A stretch of DNA of 64,000 bases from Cedecea neteri (GCF_000758305.1 NZ_CP009458.1:558001-622000); one strand, 5' to 3'; shown: positions 41,156 through 51,001, counted from the first letter of the stretch. Notes: generated from the sequence alone by a model not told the origin. Made by a program: numbers and translations.

Positions 41156-41425
41156 CTAGCGACGCAGACCCAGGCGCTCGATCAGGCCAGTGTAACGTGC
41201 TACATCTTTACGTTTCAGGTAGTCGAGCAGTTTACGACGCTGAGAAACCATACGCAGCAGACCACGACGGCTGTGGTGATCTTTTTTGTGCTCTGCAAAG
41301 TGACCCTGCAGGTGGTTAATCTGTGCAGTCAGCAGTGCAACCTGAACTTCGGTAGAACCGCTGTCGTTAGTACCACGACCAAACTCGGAAACGATTTTAG
41401 CTTTAGCTTCAACGCTTAGAGACAT
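41156..41425 (-). CDS. rpsO: 30S ribosomal protein S15
   Basis: S15 is a primary 16S rRNA-binding protein that organises the central domain of the 30S subunit. ATG 41425 (MSLSVEAKAK) gives 89 residues, as in E. coli; the frame opens 15 bp earlier. The HHSRRGLLRMVSQRRKLLDYL segment contacts rRNA. Upstream 41426-41579 carries the rpsO promoter region; in E. coli an mRNA pseudoknot there mediates autocontrol, which I did not try to fold. Confidence 0.97.
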   Translation of the reverse strand: MSLSVEAKAKIVSEFGRGTNDSGSTEVQVALLTAQINHLQGHFAEHKKDHHSRRGLLRMVSQRRKLLDYLKRKDVARYTGLIERLGLRR

Positions 41426-41579
41426 TTTCAACTCCAACATTATAGATAAATAAACAGGGTGCCGATCTCTAATTCAGCAACCCCAGTGCACGTCTGAACC
41501 AGTTGTTAAACAATGGGCCAGCCGTTAAGCCGCGCTATTTTACCTGTAGCGCCCTTTTACCGCAAGGTAGCGACAAAAG

Positions 41580-42524
41580 TCAGACGGGATATTCGACGAC
41601 CAGGCGACGCGGAGCAACCCGGCCCTCACCATCGATTTCACCCATGCCGATAAACTTCTTCTCTTCGCCTTCAGTGACGCGCACCAGCCCTTCGGCCTGA
41701 ACGCCAGCCACCCGAACTGGATTACCGTTTTTAAAGTAGACGGCTACTTCAGGCAGCAAATTCACCAGCGGGAAATCTGAGGCAGGGCTATCCATCGGCA
41801 TCAGCAGCGGATCCAGCATCTCCGCAGGCTCGCGCTCCTGTCGATGCGCCTGTTCGACCAGCTCGTTGAGCTGATCCAGAGTGACCATGCGCTCAATCGG
41901 ATATTTACTTACAGCCAGGCGACGCAGGAAAATAACATGCGCTCCGCAGCCAAGTTTTTCACCGAGATCGTCAACGATCGTACGAATGTACGTTCCCTTA
42001 GAGCAGTGAACTTCCAGCTCCAGCTCATCCCCTTCATGGCGAATAAACAGCAGCTCATACACCGTGATTGGGCGAGCTTCACGTTCAACTTCAATACCCG
42101 CGCGCGCATATTCGTACAGGGGCTTACCCTGATGCTTAAGCGCAGAGTACATCGATGGAACCTGCTCGGTATCCCCGCGAAAGCTCTCCAACGCAGCAGC
42201 AAGCTGCTCGGCGCTAAAGCTAATTGGGCGCTCCTGGACCACAATGCCGTCGGCATCAGATGTGTCCGTGCGCTGCCCAAGTTTGGCAATCACGCGATAA
42301 CGTTTGTCGGAATCCAGCAGATACTGGGAGAACTTCGTCGCTTCACCAAGACAAATCGGCAGCATGCCGGTCGCCAGAGGATCCAACGCCCCGGTATGAC
42401 CCGCGCGGTTTGCGTTATAAAGGCGTTTTACTTTTTGTAATGCGTCGTTGGACGAAAGGCCCTGAGGCTTATCGAGCAACAGTACACCATGAATATCACG
42501 ACCACGACGACGAGGACGACTCAT
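41580..42524 (-). CDS. truB: tRNA pseudouridine55 synthase TruB
   Basis: TruB makes pseudouridine at position 55 of nearly all tRNAs and assists tRNA folding. ATG 42524 (MSRPRRRGRD) gives 314 residues as in E. coli and overlaps the rbfA stop by one base (TGATG), implying coupled translation. The catalytic Asp lies in HTGALDPLATG. A PUA-like C-terminal part ends RRLVVEYPV. Confidence 0.97.
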   Translation of the reverse strand: MSRPRRRGRDIHGVLLLDKPQGLSSNDALQKVKRLYNANRAGHTGALDPLATGMLPICLGEATKFSQYLLDSDKRYRVIAKLGQRTDTSDADGIVVQERPISFSAEQLAAALESFRGDTEQVPSMYSALKHQGKPLYEYARAGIEVEREARPITVYELLFIRHEGDELELEVHCSKGTYIRTIVDDLGEKLGCGAHVIFLRRLAVSKYPIERMVTLDQLNELVEQAHRQEREPAEMLDPLLMPMDSPASDFPLVNLLPEVAVYFKNGNPVRVAGVQAEGLVRVTEGEEKKFIGMGEIDGEGRVAPRRLVVEYPV

Positions 42525-42925
42525 CAATCCTCCTTGCTGTCGTCCGTATTCACGCGACGCTCGTCATCATGACGGATGACATTGGAAACCAGGTTAGACA
42601 TGCGCATCCCTTCAACCAGCGAGTTATCGTAGAAGAAGGTCAGTTCCGGCACGATACGCAGACGCATAGCCTTACCCACCAGGGTGCGGATATAGCCCGA
42701 TGCATCCTGCAGAACTTTGATGCCTTCTTTGATGGCATCTTCGTCTTTGTCGTTCAGGAAGGTCACAAATACTTTGGCATATGCCAGGTCACGGGACACT
42801 TCGACCCCAGAAACGGTGGTCATCATGCCCAGACGCGGATCTTTAATTTCGCGCTGCAGGATAATGGCAATTTCTTTCTGCAATTCCTGAGAAACGCGCT
42901 GCGGGCGACCAAATTCTTTCGCCAT
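42524..42925 (-). CDS. rbfA: 30S ribosome-binding factor RbfA
   Basis: RbfA helps 16S rRNA 5'-end maturation and 30S assembly and is cold-shock induced. ATG 42925 (MAKEFGRPQR) gives 133 residues, the E. coli length; an upstream ATG at 42955 would include the infB-rbfA spacer. The KH-like core (YAKVFVTFL) is followed by an acidic tail ending DSKED. Confidence 0.97.
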   Translation of the reverse strand: MAKEFGRPQRVSQELQKEIAIILQREIKDPRLGMMTTVSGVEVSRDLAYAKVFVTFLNDKDEDAIKEGIKVLQDASGYIRTLVGKAMRLRIVPELTFFYDNSLVEGMRMSNLVSNVIRHDDERRVNTDDSKED

Positions 42926-42941
42926 AATAATTTCTCCAGAC

Positions 42942-42966
42942 AAAACGGGGGGCACACGGCCCCCCT
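42942..42966 (-). terminator. Hairpin between infB and rbfA
   Basis: GGGGGG (42947-42952) and CCCCCC (42960-42965) form a stem. The minus-strand continuation is GTTTTGTC. Because rbfA follows, it is more likely a stabiliser or partial terminator within the operon. Confidence 0.5.
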
Positions 42967-42990
42967 AAGATAATTGATGCGGTACGGCTA

Positions 42991-45678
42991 TCAGGAGATG
43001 GTACGCTTGATCTCGATAATTTCGAAGACTTCGATCATATCGCCCACGCGCACGTCGTTGTAGTTCTTAACGCCGATACCACATTCCATGCCGTTACGGA
43101 CTTCGCTTGCGTCATCTTTGAAGCGGCGCAGGGATTCCAGCTCGCCTTCATAGATAACCACGTTGTCGCGCAGTACGCGGATTGGGTTGTGACGTTTAAC
43201 CACACCTTCGGTAACCATACAGCCAGCAATCGCGCCAAACTTCGGTGATTTGAAGACATCACGAACTTCAGCCAGGCCGATGATCTGCTGTTTCAGCTCT
43301 GGAGACAGCATACCGCTCATCGCCGCTTTCACTTCGTCAATCAGGTTATAGATGACGGAGTAGTAGCGCAGATCCAGGCTTTCAGCTTCAATCACGCGGC
43401 GTGCAGAAGCGTCGGCACGGACGTTGAAGCCAACCAGAATAGCGTTGGATGCTGCAGCCAGCGTTGCGTCAGTTTCGGTGATCCCACCCACGCCGGAGCC
43501 GATGATTTTAACTTTAACTTCATCGGTAGACAGTTTCAGCAGGGAGTCGCTGATCGCTTCCACAGAACCCTGAACGTCGGCTTTCAGCACGATATTCACT
43601 TCGGACACTTCGCCTTCGGTCATGTTGGCGAACATGTTTTCCAGTTTGGATTTCTGCTGACGAGCCAGTTTAACTTCACGGAATTTACCCTGACGATACA
43701 GAGCAACTTCACGGGCTTTCTTCTCGTCACGAACAACGGTCACTTCGTCACCCGCAGCAGGTACGCCGGACAGGCCGAGGATCTCAACAGGAATAGAAGG
43801 ACCCGCTTCGGTCACTTCACGGCCCATTTCGTCACGCATCGCACGCACGCGGCCATATTCGAAGCCACACAGAACGATATCGCCTTTGTTCAGGGTACCT
43901 TCACGCACCAGAACGGTAGCAACCGGACCACGACCTTTATCCAGGAAGGATTCGATGACCACGCCGCTTGCCATACCTTTACGGACAGCTTTCAGTTCCA
44001 AAACTTCGGCCTGCAGCAGGATGGCATCCAGCAGGTCGTCGATGCCGGTACCGGCTTTCGCAGAAACGTGAATGAACTGGCTTTCGCCGCCCCACTCTTC
44101 CGGCATGATGCCGTACTGGGACAGTTCGTTTTTAACGCGATCCGGATCCGCTTCTGGCTTATCGATTTTGTTCACCGCGACGACTACCGGTACCTGCGCC
44201 GCTTTTGCGTGCTGGATAGCTTCGATAGTCTGTGGCATCACGCCATCGTCAGCGGCAACAACCAGAACAACGATATCCGTTGCCTGAGCACCACGAGCAC
44301 GCATAGAGGTAAACGCTGCGTGACCTGGGGTATCCAGGAAGGTAACCATGCCGTTGTCGGTTTCTACGTGGTAAGCACCGATGTGCTGGGTAATACCCCC
44401 CGCTTCGCCGGAAGCAACTTTAGTAGAACGAATGTAGTCGAGCAGAGAGGTTTTACCGTGGTCAACGTGACCCATGATGGTCACAACCGGTGCACGGGTC
44501 TCTGCCGCAGCGCCGGTATCACGGTCGCTCATTACCGCTTCTTCCAGCTCGTTCTCACGACGCAGGATAACTTTGTGGCCCATCTCCTCAGCAACCAGCT
44601 GAGCAGTTTCCTGATCGATAACCTGGTTGATGGTCGCCATTGCGCCCAGCTTCATCATCGCTTTGATGACCTGGGAGCCTTTAACTGCCATTTTGTTAGC
44701 CAATTCAGCAACGCTGATGGTTTCACCAATCACAACGTCACGGTTAACGGCCTGCGCTGGCTTGGTGAAGCTCTGCTGCAGGCTGCTTGGCTTACGCTTA
44801 CCTTTGCCACCGCGAACGGCTGCGCGAGCTTCTTCGCGATCAGCTTTAGACTCGCCGTGCTTACCGCCAGCTTTTTTCTGACGTGGTGCTTTCGCTGCAG
44901 TACGGCCACGACCACGGCCGCCTTCAACTTCACGATCGTTTTCGTCTTCCGCCTGGCGAGCGTGCTGGGAAGTAGTGACGTGATAGTCAGACTTATCGTC
45001 TTCTACCTTCTCCTGCTCTTCCCAAACGCCAGCGTTAGCTTCAGCCATTTTACGGGCTTCTTCCGCCACACGACGGGCGTCTTCTTCAAGTTTGCGACGG
45101 GCTTCTTCTTCAGCTTTGCGCTTCAGTTCAGCAGCTTCCGCTTCACGGCGAGCCTTCTCGGCGTGGGCGGCTTTCGTCATTTCATCAGTTTGTTGATTGC
45201 TCACTTTGTCTTTTTCCGCAGCTTCACGTTTCGCTTTATCAGCGGCTTCGCGCTTAGCTTGTTCTTCAGCTTCACGCTTAGCTTTTTCTTGTGCCGCACG
45301 TTTGGCAACTTCCTCTGCCTCACGCTGGGCTTGCTCTTCCGCTTCACGCTGCGCCTGTTCTTCCGCTGCAAGGCGCTCTGCCTCTTGCGGATCACGTTTC
45401 ACAAAGGTGCGCTTCTTGCGGACTTCGATTTGTACCGATTTACTTTTCCCACCGGTACCTGGAATGTTTAAAGTACTGCGCGTTTTGCGCTGTAAAGTCA
45501 ACTTGTCTGGACCTGAACCATGCTCATGATTCAGGTGTGCCAGGAGCGTTTGTTTCTCTTGCGCCGAAACGGAGTCGTCAGCAGACTTCGGGATCCCTGC
45601 ATCAGCAAATTGCTGTACCAGGCGGTCCACGGAGGTCTGAATCTCTGCGGCCAGCGCTTTTACGGTTACATCTGTCAT
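42991..45678 (-). CDS. infB: Translation initiation factor IF-2
   Basis: IF-2 is the GTPase that brings initiator tRNA to the 30S subunit and promotes subunit joining. The 895-residue protein has an N-terminal helical domain, a long Lys/Glu/Ala coiled region (about 95-230), the G domain with GHVDHGKTSLLD, DTPGH and NKID, and C-terminal beta-barrel domains. In-frame internal starts exist at GTG codon 159 (45204) and ATG codon 167 (45180), equivalent to those giving the shorter IF2-2 and IF2-3 forms in E. coli. It lies in the rimP-nusA-infB operon, whose first tRNA is metY (initiator tRNA). Confidence 0.97.
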   Translation of the reverse strand: MTDVTVKALAAEIQTSVDRLVQQFADAGIPKSADDSVSAQEKQTLLAHLNHEHGSGPDKLTLQRKTRSTLNIPGTGGKSKSVQIEVRKKRTFVKRDPQEAERLAAEEQAQREAEEQAQREAEEVAKRAAQEKAKREAEEQAKREAADKAKREAAEKDKVSNQQTDEMTKAAHAEKARREAEAAELKRKAEEEARRKLEEDARRVAEEARKMAEANAGVWEEQEKVEDDKSDYHVTTSQHARQAEDENDREVEGGRGRGRTAAKAPRQKKAGGKHGESKADREEARAAVRGGKGKRKPSSLQQSFTKPAQAVNRDVVIGETISVAELANKMAVKGSQVIKAMMKLGAMATINQVIDQETAQLVAEEMGHKVILRRENELEEAVMSDRDTGAAAETRAPVVTIMGHVDHGKTSLLDYIRSTKVASGEAGGITQHIGAYHVETDNGMVTFLDTPGHAAFTSMRARGAQATDIVVLVVAADDGVMPQTIEAIQHAKAAQVPVVVAVNKIDKPEADPDRVKNELSQYGIMPEEWGGESQFIHVSAKAGTGIDDLLDAILLQAEVLELKAVRKGMASGVVIESFLDKGRGPVATVLVREGTLNKGDIVLCGFEYGRVRAMRDEMGREVTEAGPSIPVEILGLSGVPAAGDEVTVVRDEKKAREVALYRQGKFREVKLARQQKSKLENMFANMTEGEVSEVNIVLKADVQGSVEAISDSLLKLSTDEVKVKIIGSGVGGITETDATLAAASNAILVGFNVRADASARRVIEAESLDLRYYSVIYNLIDEVKAAMSGMLSPELKQQIIGLAEVRDVFKSPKFGAIAGCMVTEGVVKRHNPIRVLRDNVVIYEGELESLRRFKDDASEVRNGMECGIGVKNYNDVRVGDMIEVFEIIEIKRTIS

Positions 45679-45702
45679 GCTGTTCCTTCCTGCTACAGTT
45701 TA

Positions 45703-47190
45703 TTACGCTTCGCCGCCAAACCAGCAAATGTTACGCGCTGCCATGATCAATTCGCCGGCTTTCTCGTCCGTTAAGCCTTCGATATCAGACAGATCGTCAA
45801 CACCTTGCTCGGCAAGGTCTTCCAGCGAGCTAACACCACGAGCAGCCAGTTTAAAGGCCAGCGGGCGATCCATACCGTCGAGGTTCAGCAAGTCCTCGGT
45901 AGGTTTTTTATCGCCAAGACTCTCTTCTTGCGCCAGAGCCAGTGTGGTGAGCGCGTTTTTAGCGCGATCGCGTAATGCTTCCACGGTGTCTTCATCAAGG
46001 CCGTCGATTTCCAGCAGCTCGTTCATTGGCACATAGGCCAGTTCTTCAAGCGTGGAGAAACCTTCTTCGACCAACACGGTGGCGAAATCCTCGTCAATGT
46101 CGAGGTATTTGGTAAAGGTATCAATAGCCGCATGCGCTTCAGCCTGATGTTTAGCCTGCAGGTCATCAACGGTCATGACGTTGAGTTCCCAGCCGCTCAG
46201 CTGTGATGCCAGGCGAACGTTCTGACCGTTACGGCCAATGGCCTGGGCCAGGTTGCCTGCCTCTACCGCGATATCCATCGTATGTTTGTCTTCATCGACA
46301 ACAATGGATGCTACGTCAGCCGGTGCCATTGCGTTGATAACAAACTGTGCCGGGTTGTCGTCCCACAGTACGATATCAATACGCTCACCGCCTAACTCAG
46401 TAGAAACCGCCTGAACGCGCGCACCACGCATACCAACGCATGCACCGACCGGGTCGATACGCTTGTCGTTTGTTTTCACGGCGATTTTGGCACGAGAGCC
46501 AGGATCGCGTGCAGCGGCTTTAATTTCGATAACTTCTTCACCGATTTCCGGCACTTCAATGCGGAACAGTTCGATCAGCATTTCAGGTTTAGAGCGGCTA
46601 ACGAACAGCTGCGCACCGCGAGCTTCAGGACGCACTGCGTACAGCACGCCGCGAATACGGTCACCCGGACGGAAGTTTTCGCGTGGCAGCATATCTTCAC
46701 GCAGAATCACGGCTTCAGCGTTGCTGCCGAGATCCAGAGAGATGTTGTCACGGTTAACTTTTTTCACCACGCCAGTGATGATCTCACCTTCATGCTCGCG
46801 GAACTGATCGACTACCATCGCGCGTTCTGCTTCGCGAACTTTCTGCACGATAACCTGTTTAGCGGTCTGGGTAGTGATACGGTCAAAGGTTACGGATTCA
46901 ATCTGATCTTCAACGTATTCACCCACGGTGAACGCTGGATCTTCAAACTGAGCCGCTTCAAGAGTGATTTCACGCGTAGGTTGAGTGACTTCTTCAACGA
47001 TAACCCAACGACGGAAGGTATCGAAATCACCGCTTTTGCGGTCGATTTCAACGCGAACGTCAATCTCTTGCTCGTATTTTTTCTTGGTCGCCGTTGCCAG
47101 CGCACTTTCCAGCGCTTCGAAAATCTTCTCACGCGGCAGCGCTTTTTCGTTGGAAACTGCTTCAACAACAGCCAAAATTTCTTTGTTCAT
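45703..47190 (-). CDS. nusA: Transcription termination/antitermination factor NusA
   Basis: NusA binds RNA polymerase and modulates pausing, termination and antitermination. The 495-residue protein (E. coli length) has an N-terminal polymerase-binding domain, S1 (ITGVVKKVNRDNISLDLG), two KH domains (GACVGMRGARVQAV; AIGRNGQNVRLA) and two acidic C-terminal repeats that contact the alpha subunit. It is 27 bp after rimP and 24 bp before infB. Confidence 0.97.
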   Translation of the reverse strand: MNKEILAVVEAVSNEKALPREKIFEALESALATATKKKYEQEIDVRVEIDRKSGDFDTFRRWVIVEEVTQPTREITLEAAQFEDPAFTVGEYVEDQIESVTFDRITTQTAKQVIVQKVREAERAMVVDQFREHEGEIITGVVKKVNRDNISLDLGSNAEAVILREDMLPRENFRPGDRIRGVLYAVRPEARGAQLFVSRSKPEMLIELFRIEVPEIGEEVIEIKAAARDPGSRAKIAVKTNDKRIDPVGACVGMRGARVQAVSTELGGERIDIVLWDDNPAQFVINAMAPADVASIVVDEDKHTMDIAVEAGNLAQAIGRNGQNVRLASQLSGWELNVMTVDDLQAKHQAEAHAAIDTFTKYLDIDEDFATVLVEEGFSTLEELAYVPMNELLEIDGLDEDTVEALRDRAKNALTTLALAQEESLGDKKPTEDLLNLDGMDRPLAFKLAARGVSSLEDLAEQGVDDLSDIEGLTDEKAGELIMAARNICWFGGEA

Positions 47191-47217
47191 CCTGGGTTTT
47201 CACCTCAATCCAAACTA

Positions 47218-47670
47218 TTAAAAGTGGGGTACCAGGTTCGCTTTCTGGATGTTGCTCAGCGCGAACACTTCGTCTTTTCCTTCGACCGTTACCGTGATCA
47301 TCTCACCGTCTACGGCTTTAATAATACCCTGCCATTTGCGGCGGTTTTGCACAGCCATACGCAATACAATGCTCACTTCTTCGCCGGTAAAACGAACGTA
47401 GTGTTCTGCAGTGAACATTGGGCGATCGAGGCCAGGTGAGGACACTTCCAGGTTATAGGCCACGGTGATGGGATCTTCGACATCCAGTACGGCACTGACC
47501 TGGTGACTGACATCAGCACAATCATCAACATTGATGCCATCTTCACTATCAATATAGATGCGCAGCGTAGACGTGCGGCCCCGAACGAATTCGATGCCCA
47601 CAAGTTCATAGCCCAGTGCTTCGACCGGTGCTGAAATCATCTCTGTTAATTTTTGCTCTAATGTGGACAA
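47218..47670 (-). CDS. rimP: Ribosome maturation factor RimP
   Basis: RimP is needed for 30S subunit maturation. A TTG start at 47670 (STLEQKLTEM after initiator) with gggggtggg just upstream gives 150 residues as in E. coli; an ATG 30 bp earlier overlaps a hairpin. The protein has an alpha/beta N-terminal domain and an SH3-like C-terminal domain, ending KANLVPHF. It is the first protein gene of the metY-rimP-nusA-infB operon. Confidence 0.94.
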   Translation of the reverse strand: MSTLEQKLTEMISAPVEALGYELVGIEFVRGRTSTLRIYIDSEDGINVDDCADVSHQVSAVLDVEDPITVAYNLEVSSPGLDRPMFTAEHYVRFTGEEVSIVLRMAVQNRRKWQGIIKAVDGEMITVTVEGKDEVFALSNIQKANLVPHF

Positions 47671-47687
47671 GCCCACCCCCAAGACAT

Positions 47688-47752
47688 AAAAAAAGGGCAT
47701 ATAGCCCAGTTATTCTAAAGTCAGATAACAAAAAACCCCGATAAATCGGGGC
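47688..47752 (-). terminator. Two terminator-like hairpins between metY and rimP
   Basis: CCCCGA (47736-47741) with TCGGGG (47746-47751) is followed on the minus strand by TTTTTT. A second stem (GGGC at 47695-47698 with GCCC at 47704-47707) is followed by seven T residues, just ahead of rimP. Both must be partly bypassed for operon expression, or rimP has its own promoter in between. The antitermination role of NusA itself makes feedback possible. Confidence 0.75.
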
Positions 47753-47883
47753 TTTATATAACTGAACCCTGTATGCCGCAACTGCGGCCCGGACACCGTC
47801 CAGGAGAATTTTTTTCTAAATTCTTCGCGAAGGCACCGAAACTGGTGTTCACAGTATATTTGAAAAAGAACTCTCAGGGAAAG

Positions 47884-47960
<77 letters not shown>

Positions 47961-48019
47961 TCCGAAAACGTGGCAAATACTACGCCAGAATTGCATTAAA
48001 TGCAAGAATTGCTAGGATT

Positions 48020-48106
48020 TGGTACCGAGGACGGGACTTGAACCCGTAAGCCCAATCGGGCACTACCACCTCAAGGTAGCGTGTCTACCAATTCCACCAC
48101 CTCGGC
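48020..48106 (-). tRNA. leuU: tRNA-Leu (GAG)
   Basis: This 87-nt class II tRNA reads GCCGAGGTGGTGG... to CCTCGGTACCA on the minus strand, with a long variable arm (TGCCCGATTGGGCTT) and GAG anticodon in CUACC-UUGAGGU-GGUAG. CCA is encoded. It lies 59 bp upstream of metY and downstream of secG. In E. coli argG and yhbX lie between these tRNAs; here they do not. Confidence 0.97.
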
Positions 48107-48155
48107 ACTCTTTGAACACGGCAACCTTCATGTTACCGCATTGAAGCTGACAAAC

Positions 48156-48488
48156 TTACTGTGGGATATCGCTGCTCGGCTTGGTAGGTGCCGCTGGCGC
48201 AGTCTGCTCAGTTTGTGCTGGCTGACTCAAATTTTCCCACTCACTTCCTTTACTGGTTTTATTGGTGCTGAGGTTGCCCAGAACCAGGCTCAGGATAAAG
48301 AACAACGTTGCGAGCACACCGGTCATGCGGGTCATGAAGTTACCAGAACCACTTGAACCGAATAACGTAGCGGAAGCGCCTGCTCCGAAGGAGGCTCCCA
48401 TATCAGCGCCTTTACCTTGCTGCAGCATGATGAGACCTACAAGGCCTAACGCTACAATAAGGAAAACAACTAAAAGAGCTTCGTACAT
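48156..48488 (-). CDS. secG: Preprotein translocase subunit SecG
   Basis: SecG is the small inner-membrane subunit of SecYEG. ATG 48488 (MYEALLVVFL) gives 110 residues as in E. coli; the frame opens 78 bp earlier without support. Two membrane segments (about 2-22 and 53-72) flank the GADMGASFGAG loop; the C-terminal tail is Pro/Ala-rich. tRNA-Leu follows 49 bp downstream. Confidence 0.96.
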   Translation of the reverse strand: MYEALLVVFLIVALGLVGLIMLQQGKGADMGASFGAGASATLFGSSGSGNFMTRMTGVLATLFFILSLVLGNLSTNKTSKGSEWENLSQPAQTEQTAPAAPTKPSSDIPQ

Positions 48489-48675
48489 AATCAACCTGTT
48501 CCTTGCGGGATTACCGCACGCCAATTGCTTCAAACCAGTTAAGCGGATACGTTTGTCATTACCCACTGAAGCGGGTGAGAATACTAACCAAAGCCAGACA
48601 GGTGCGCAAGGGCAATTTATTCACAATGCACTGACTGCGGAAAAAAACAGCAAACGAGTCACTTTCCCTGAAGAA

Positions 48676-48698
48676 ACAGGCGGCAACTGCCGCCTTTT
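48676..48698 (-). terminator. Hairpin after glmM
   Basis: GGCGGC (48679-48684) and GCCGCC (48689-48694) form a stem. The minus-strand tail is TGTTTCTTC and the plus-strand tail TTTTC. The remaining 48489-48670 stretch is AT-rich leader for secG, with no other clear element. Confidence 0.6.
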
Positions 48699-48723
48699 CA
48701 ATCAGTTTGCGATAACCAATGTA

Positions 48724-50061
48724 TTAAACGGCTTTTACTGCATCTGCGATTTGATGAGCAAAAGCAGTCACCTGAGCTTCATCCTCACCCTCAACCATCA
48801 CGCGAATGAGTGGCTCCGTCCCGGATTTACGCAGCAACACCCGACCACGGTTGCCCAATGCAGCTTCCACTTCAGCCGTGACGCGTTTGACCTCTTCGTT
48901 TTCAAGAGGATCGCCGCTGCCTGCGGTAAAGCGAACGTTAACCAGAATCTGCGGGAAGAGCTTCATCCCGCTACACAGATCGTGCAGGCTCATGTGGTTA
49001 CGAACCATTGCGGTGAGCACTTGTAACCCTGCGATGATACCGTCGCCAGTCGTCGTTTGATCAAGAAGAATAACGTGCCCTGAGTTTTCAGCCCCAATCC
49101 GCCAGCCTTTCTCCTGCAGTTTTTCCAGCACATAGCGGTCGCCAACTTTCGCGCGAGCAAATGGAATGCCCAACTGCTTCAGCGCTACTTCAAGCCCCAT
49201 ATTGCTCATTAGCGTACCCACGGCACCGCCGCGTAGTTGCCCCTGACGCAATCCTTCCCGGGCAATAATATAAAGGATCTGATCGCCATCGACTTTATGC
49301 CCCAGGTTATCCACCATGATCACCCGGTCACCGTCACCGTCAAACGCAATGCCGAGATCGGCTTTTTCCGCCAGCACGCGTTCTTGCAGCATACGCACAT
49401 CCGTCGCACCGCATTTTTCATTAATGTTCACCCCATCTGGCTCACAGCCGATGGCAATGACTTTTGCGCCTAGCTCACGCAATACATTAGGTGCGATGTG
49501 ATAAGTCGCGCCGTTGGCGCAGTCTACGACGATTTTGAGGCCATTCAGGCTCAGTTCATTCGGGAACGTGCCTTTACAGAATTCAATATAGCGACCTGCT
49601 GCATCAACAATTCGGCTGGCTTTACCCAACTCTGCCGAATCCACACAGGTGATTTCTTTTTCCATCTCAGCTTCAATAGCTTCTTCGACTTCATCCGGCA
49701 GTTTAGTCCCGTCGATGGAGAAGAATTTGATGCCGTTGTCATAGAATGGATTGTGTGAAGCGGAGATAACAATGCCGGCTTCCGCGCGGAATGTACGGGT
49801 TAAGTAAGCAACCGCAGGCGTAGGCATTGGCCCGGTGAAAGACGCGGACAATCCGGCTGCTGCCAGACCCGCTTCCAGCGCAGACTCCAGCATGTAGCCG
49901 GAAATTCGCGTGTCCTTACCAATAATAATTTTACGCGAACCGTGACGCGCGAGGACTTTGCCCGCAGCCCAGCCCAGTTTCAGAACGAAATCAGGGGTTA
50001 TAGGCGCATCGCCCACGCGACCACGAATACCATCGGTGCCAAAATATTTACGGTTACTCAT
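48724..50061 (-). CDS. glmM: Phosphoglucosamine mutase GlmM
   Basis: GlmM converts glucosamine-6-phosphate to glucosamine-1-phosphate for UDP-GlcNAc, feeding peptidoglycan and lipopolysaccharide (and MurA in this window). The 445-residue protein has the phosphoserine loop SASHNPF, the metal loop DGDGDR and the sugar loop GxENSGH (AENSGHVI), ending with the phosphate-binding RKSGTEPLIRVM. Its start overlaps the folP end by 8 bp. Confidence 0.97.
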   Translation of the reverse strand: MSNRKYFGTDGIRGRVGDAPITPDFVLKLGWAAGKVLARHGSRKIIIGKDTRISGYMLESALEAGLAAAGLSASFTGPMPTPAVAYLTRTFRAEAGIVISASHNPFYDNGIKFFSIDGTKLPDEVEEAIEAEMEKEITCVDSAELGKASRIVDAAGRYIEFCKGTFPNELSLNGLKIVVDCANGATYHIAPNVLRELGAKVIAIGCEPDGVNINEKCGATDVRMLQERVLAEKADLGIAFDGDGDRVIMVDNLGHKVDGDQILYIIAREGLRQGQLRGGAVGTLMSNMGLEVALKQLGIPFARAKVGDRYVLEKLQEKGWRIGAENSGHVILLDQTTTGDGIIAGLQVLTAMVRNHMSLHDLCSGMKLFPQILVNVRFTAGSGDPLENEEVKRVTAEVEAALGNRGRVLLRKSGTEPLIRVMVEGEDEAQVTAFAHQIADAVKAV

Positions 50062-50902
50062 AGTATTTGTTTTCCTTCACTGAAAGCGTAGCTTCGACCA
50101 CGCGCATAGCTTCAACAGTCTCTTTTACGTCATGGACGCGAAGAATTTGAGCCCCCTGCATCGCAGCAATCACCGCACAGGCCAGGCTACCGCTCAGGCG
50201 TTGATCCGGGCCAACATTCAGCAGTTGCCCGACCATCGATTTACGGGACATTCCTACCAGCAGCGGCATACCATAGTGATGAAATTCAGAAAGGCGAGCC
50301 AATAACTGATAATTGTGGGTGAGATTCTTACCGAAACCAAAGCCCGGGTCGAGCAGCAATTTATCTTTTGAGATCCCTGCGGCCTCACAGCGAGCAATGT
50401 GCTCCACAAAGAAGCGATTCACATCGGCAAATACGTCATCGTACTGTGGCGCCTGTTGCATCGTTTTCGGTTCACCCTGCATATGCATCAGGCAAACGGG
50501 GAGCCCCGTTTCCGCAGCAGCAGCTAGCGCACCAGGTTCCGTTAAGGAACGAATATCGTTGATAAGATGTGCCCCCACTCGTGCAGATTCGCGAATAACT
50601 TCGGCTTTTGATGTATCCACCGAAACCCAGACCTCAAAACGTTGAGCGATCGCTTCGACCACCGGAATAACGCGCTCAAGTTCTTCTTCTGTGCTCACCT
50701 CTGCCGCACCAGGCCGGGTTGACTCTCCGCCAACATCAATGATTGTGGCTCCGGCATTGATCATCGCGTTTGCATGCTTGAGGGCTTCAACCAGAGAATT
50801 GTGCTGCCCGCCGTCGGAAAAAGAGTCCGGCGTGACGTTTAAAATCCCCATGACGTGAGGATGCGAGAGATCCAGCGTGGAGCCTTGCGCGGTGAGTTTC
50901 AT
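50054..50902 (-). CDS. folP: Dihydropteroate synthase FolP
   Basis: FolP condenses p-aminobenzoate with dihydropterin pyrophosphate in folate synthesis and is the sulfonamide target. The 282-residue protein has GILNVTPDSFSDGG, GGESTRPGA and DPGFGFGKN, all wild-type-like. It lies between ftsH and glmM on the minus strand, as in E. coli. Confidence 0.97.
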   Translation of the reverse strand: MKLTAQGSTLDLSHPHVMGILNVTPDSFSDGGQHNSLVEALKHANAMINAGATIIDVGGESTRPGAAEVSTEEELERVIPVVEAIAQRFEVWVSVDTSKAEVIRESARVGAHLINDIRSLTEPGALAAAAETGLPVCLMHMQGEPKTMQQAPQYDDVFADVNRFFVEHIARCEAAGISKDKLLLDPGFGFGKNLTHNYQLLARLSEFHHYGMPLLVGMSRKSMVGQLLNVGPDQRLSGSLACAVIAAMQGAQILRVHDVKETVEAMRVVEATLSVKENKYYE

Positions 50903-50933
50903 TCTTCTTCCTTTGCGTTCGTCTTAGGCTGTA

Positions 50934-50966
50934 CAAAAACAAAAACCCCGGGGCAAGCCCGGGGTT
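50934..50966 (-). terminator. Terminator of ftsH
   Basis: AACCCCGGG (50944-50952) pairs with CCCGGGGTT (50958-50966), followed on the minus strand by TTTGTTTTTG. folP is downstream, so partial read-through or a separate folP promoter is implied. Confidence 0.8.
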
Positions 50967-51001
50967 CATAGATTACTGCAAAAACATCAGTCGTGAGCGT
51001 C

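Noticed and set aside
44068..45471. 467-codon plus-strand open frame opposite infB
   Set aside because: Phe-rich product is the complement of the Lys/Glu/Ala-rich IF-2 linker; shadow frame.
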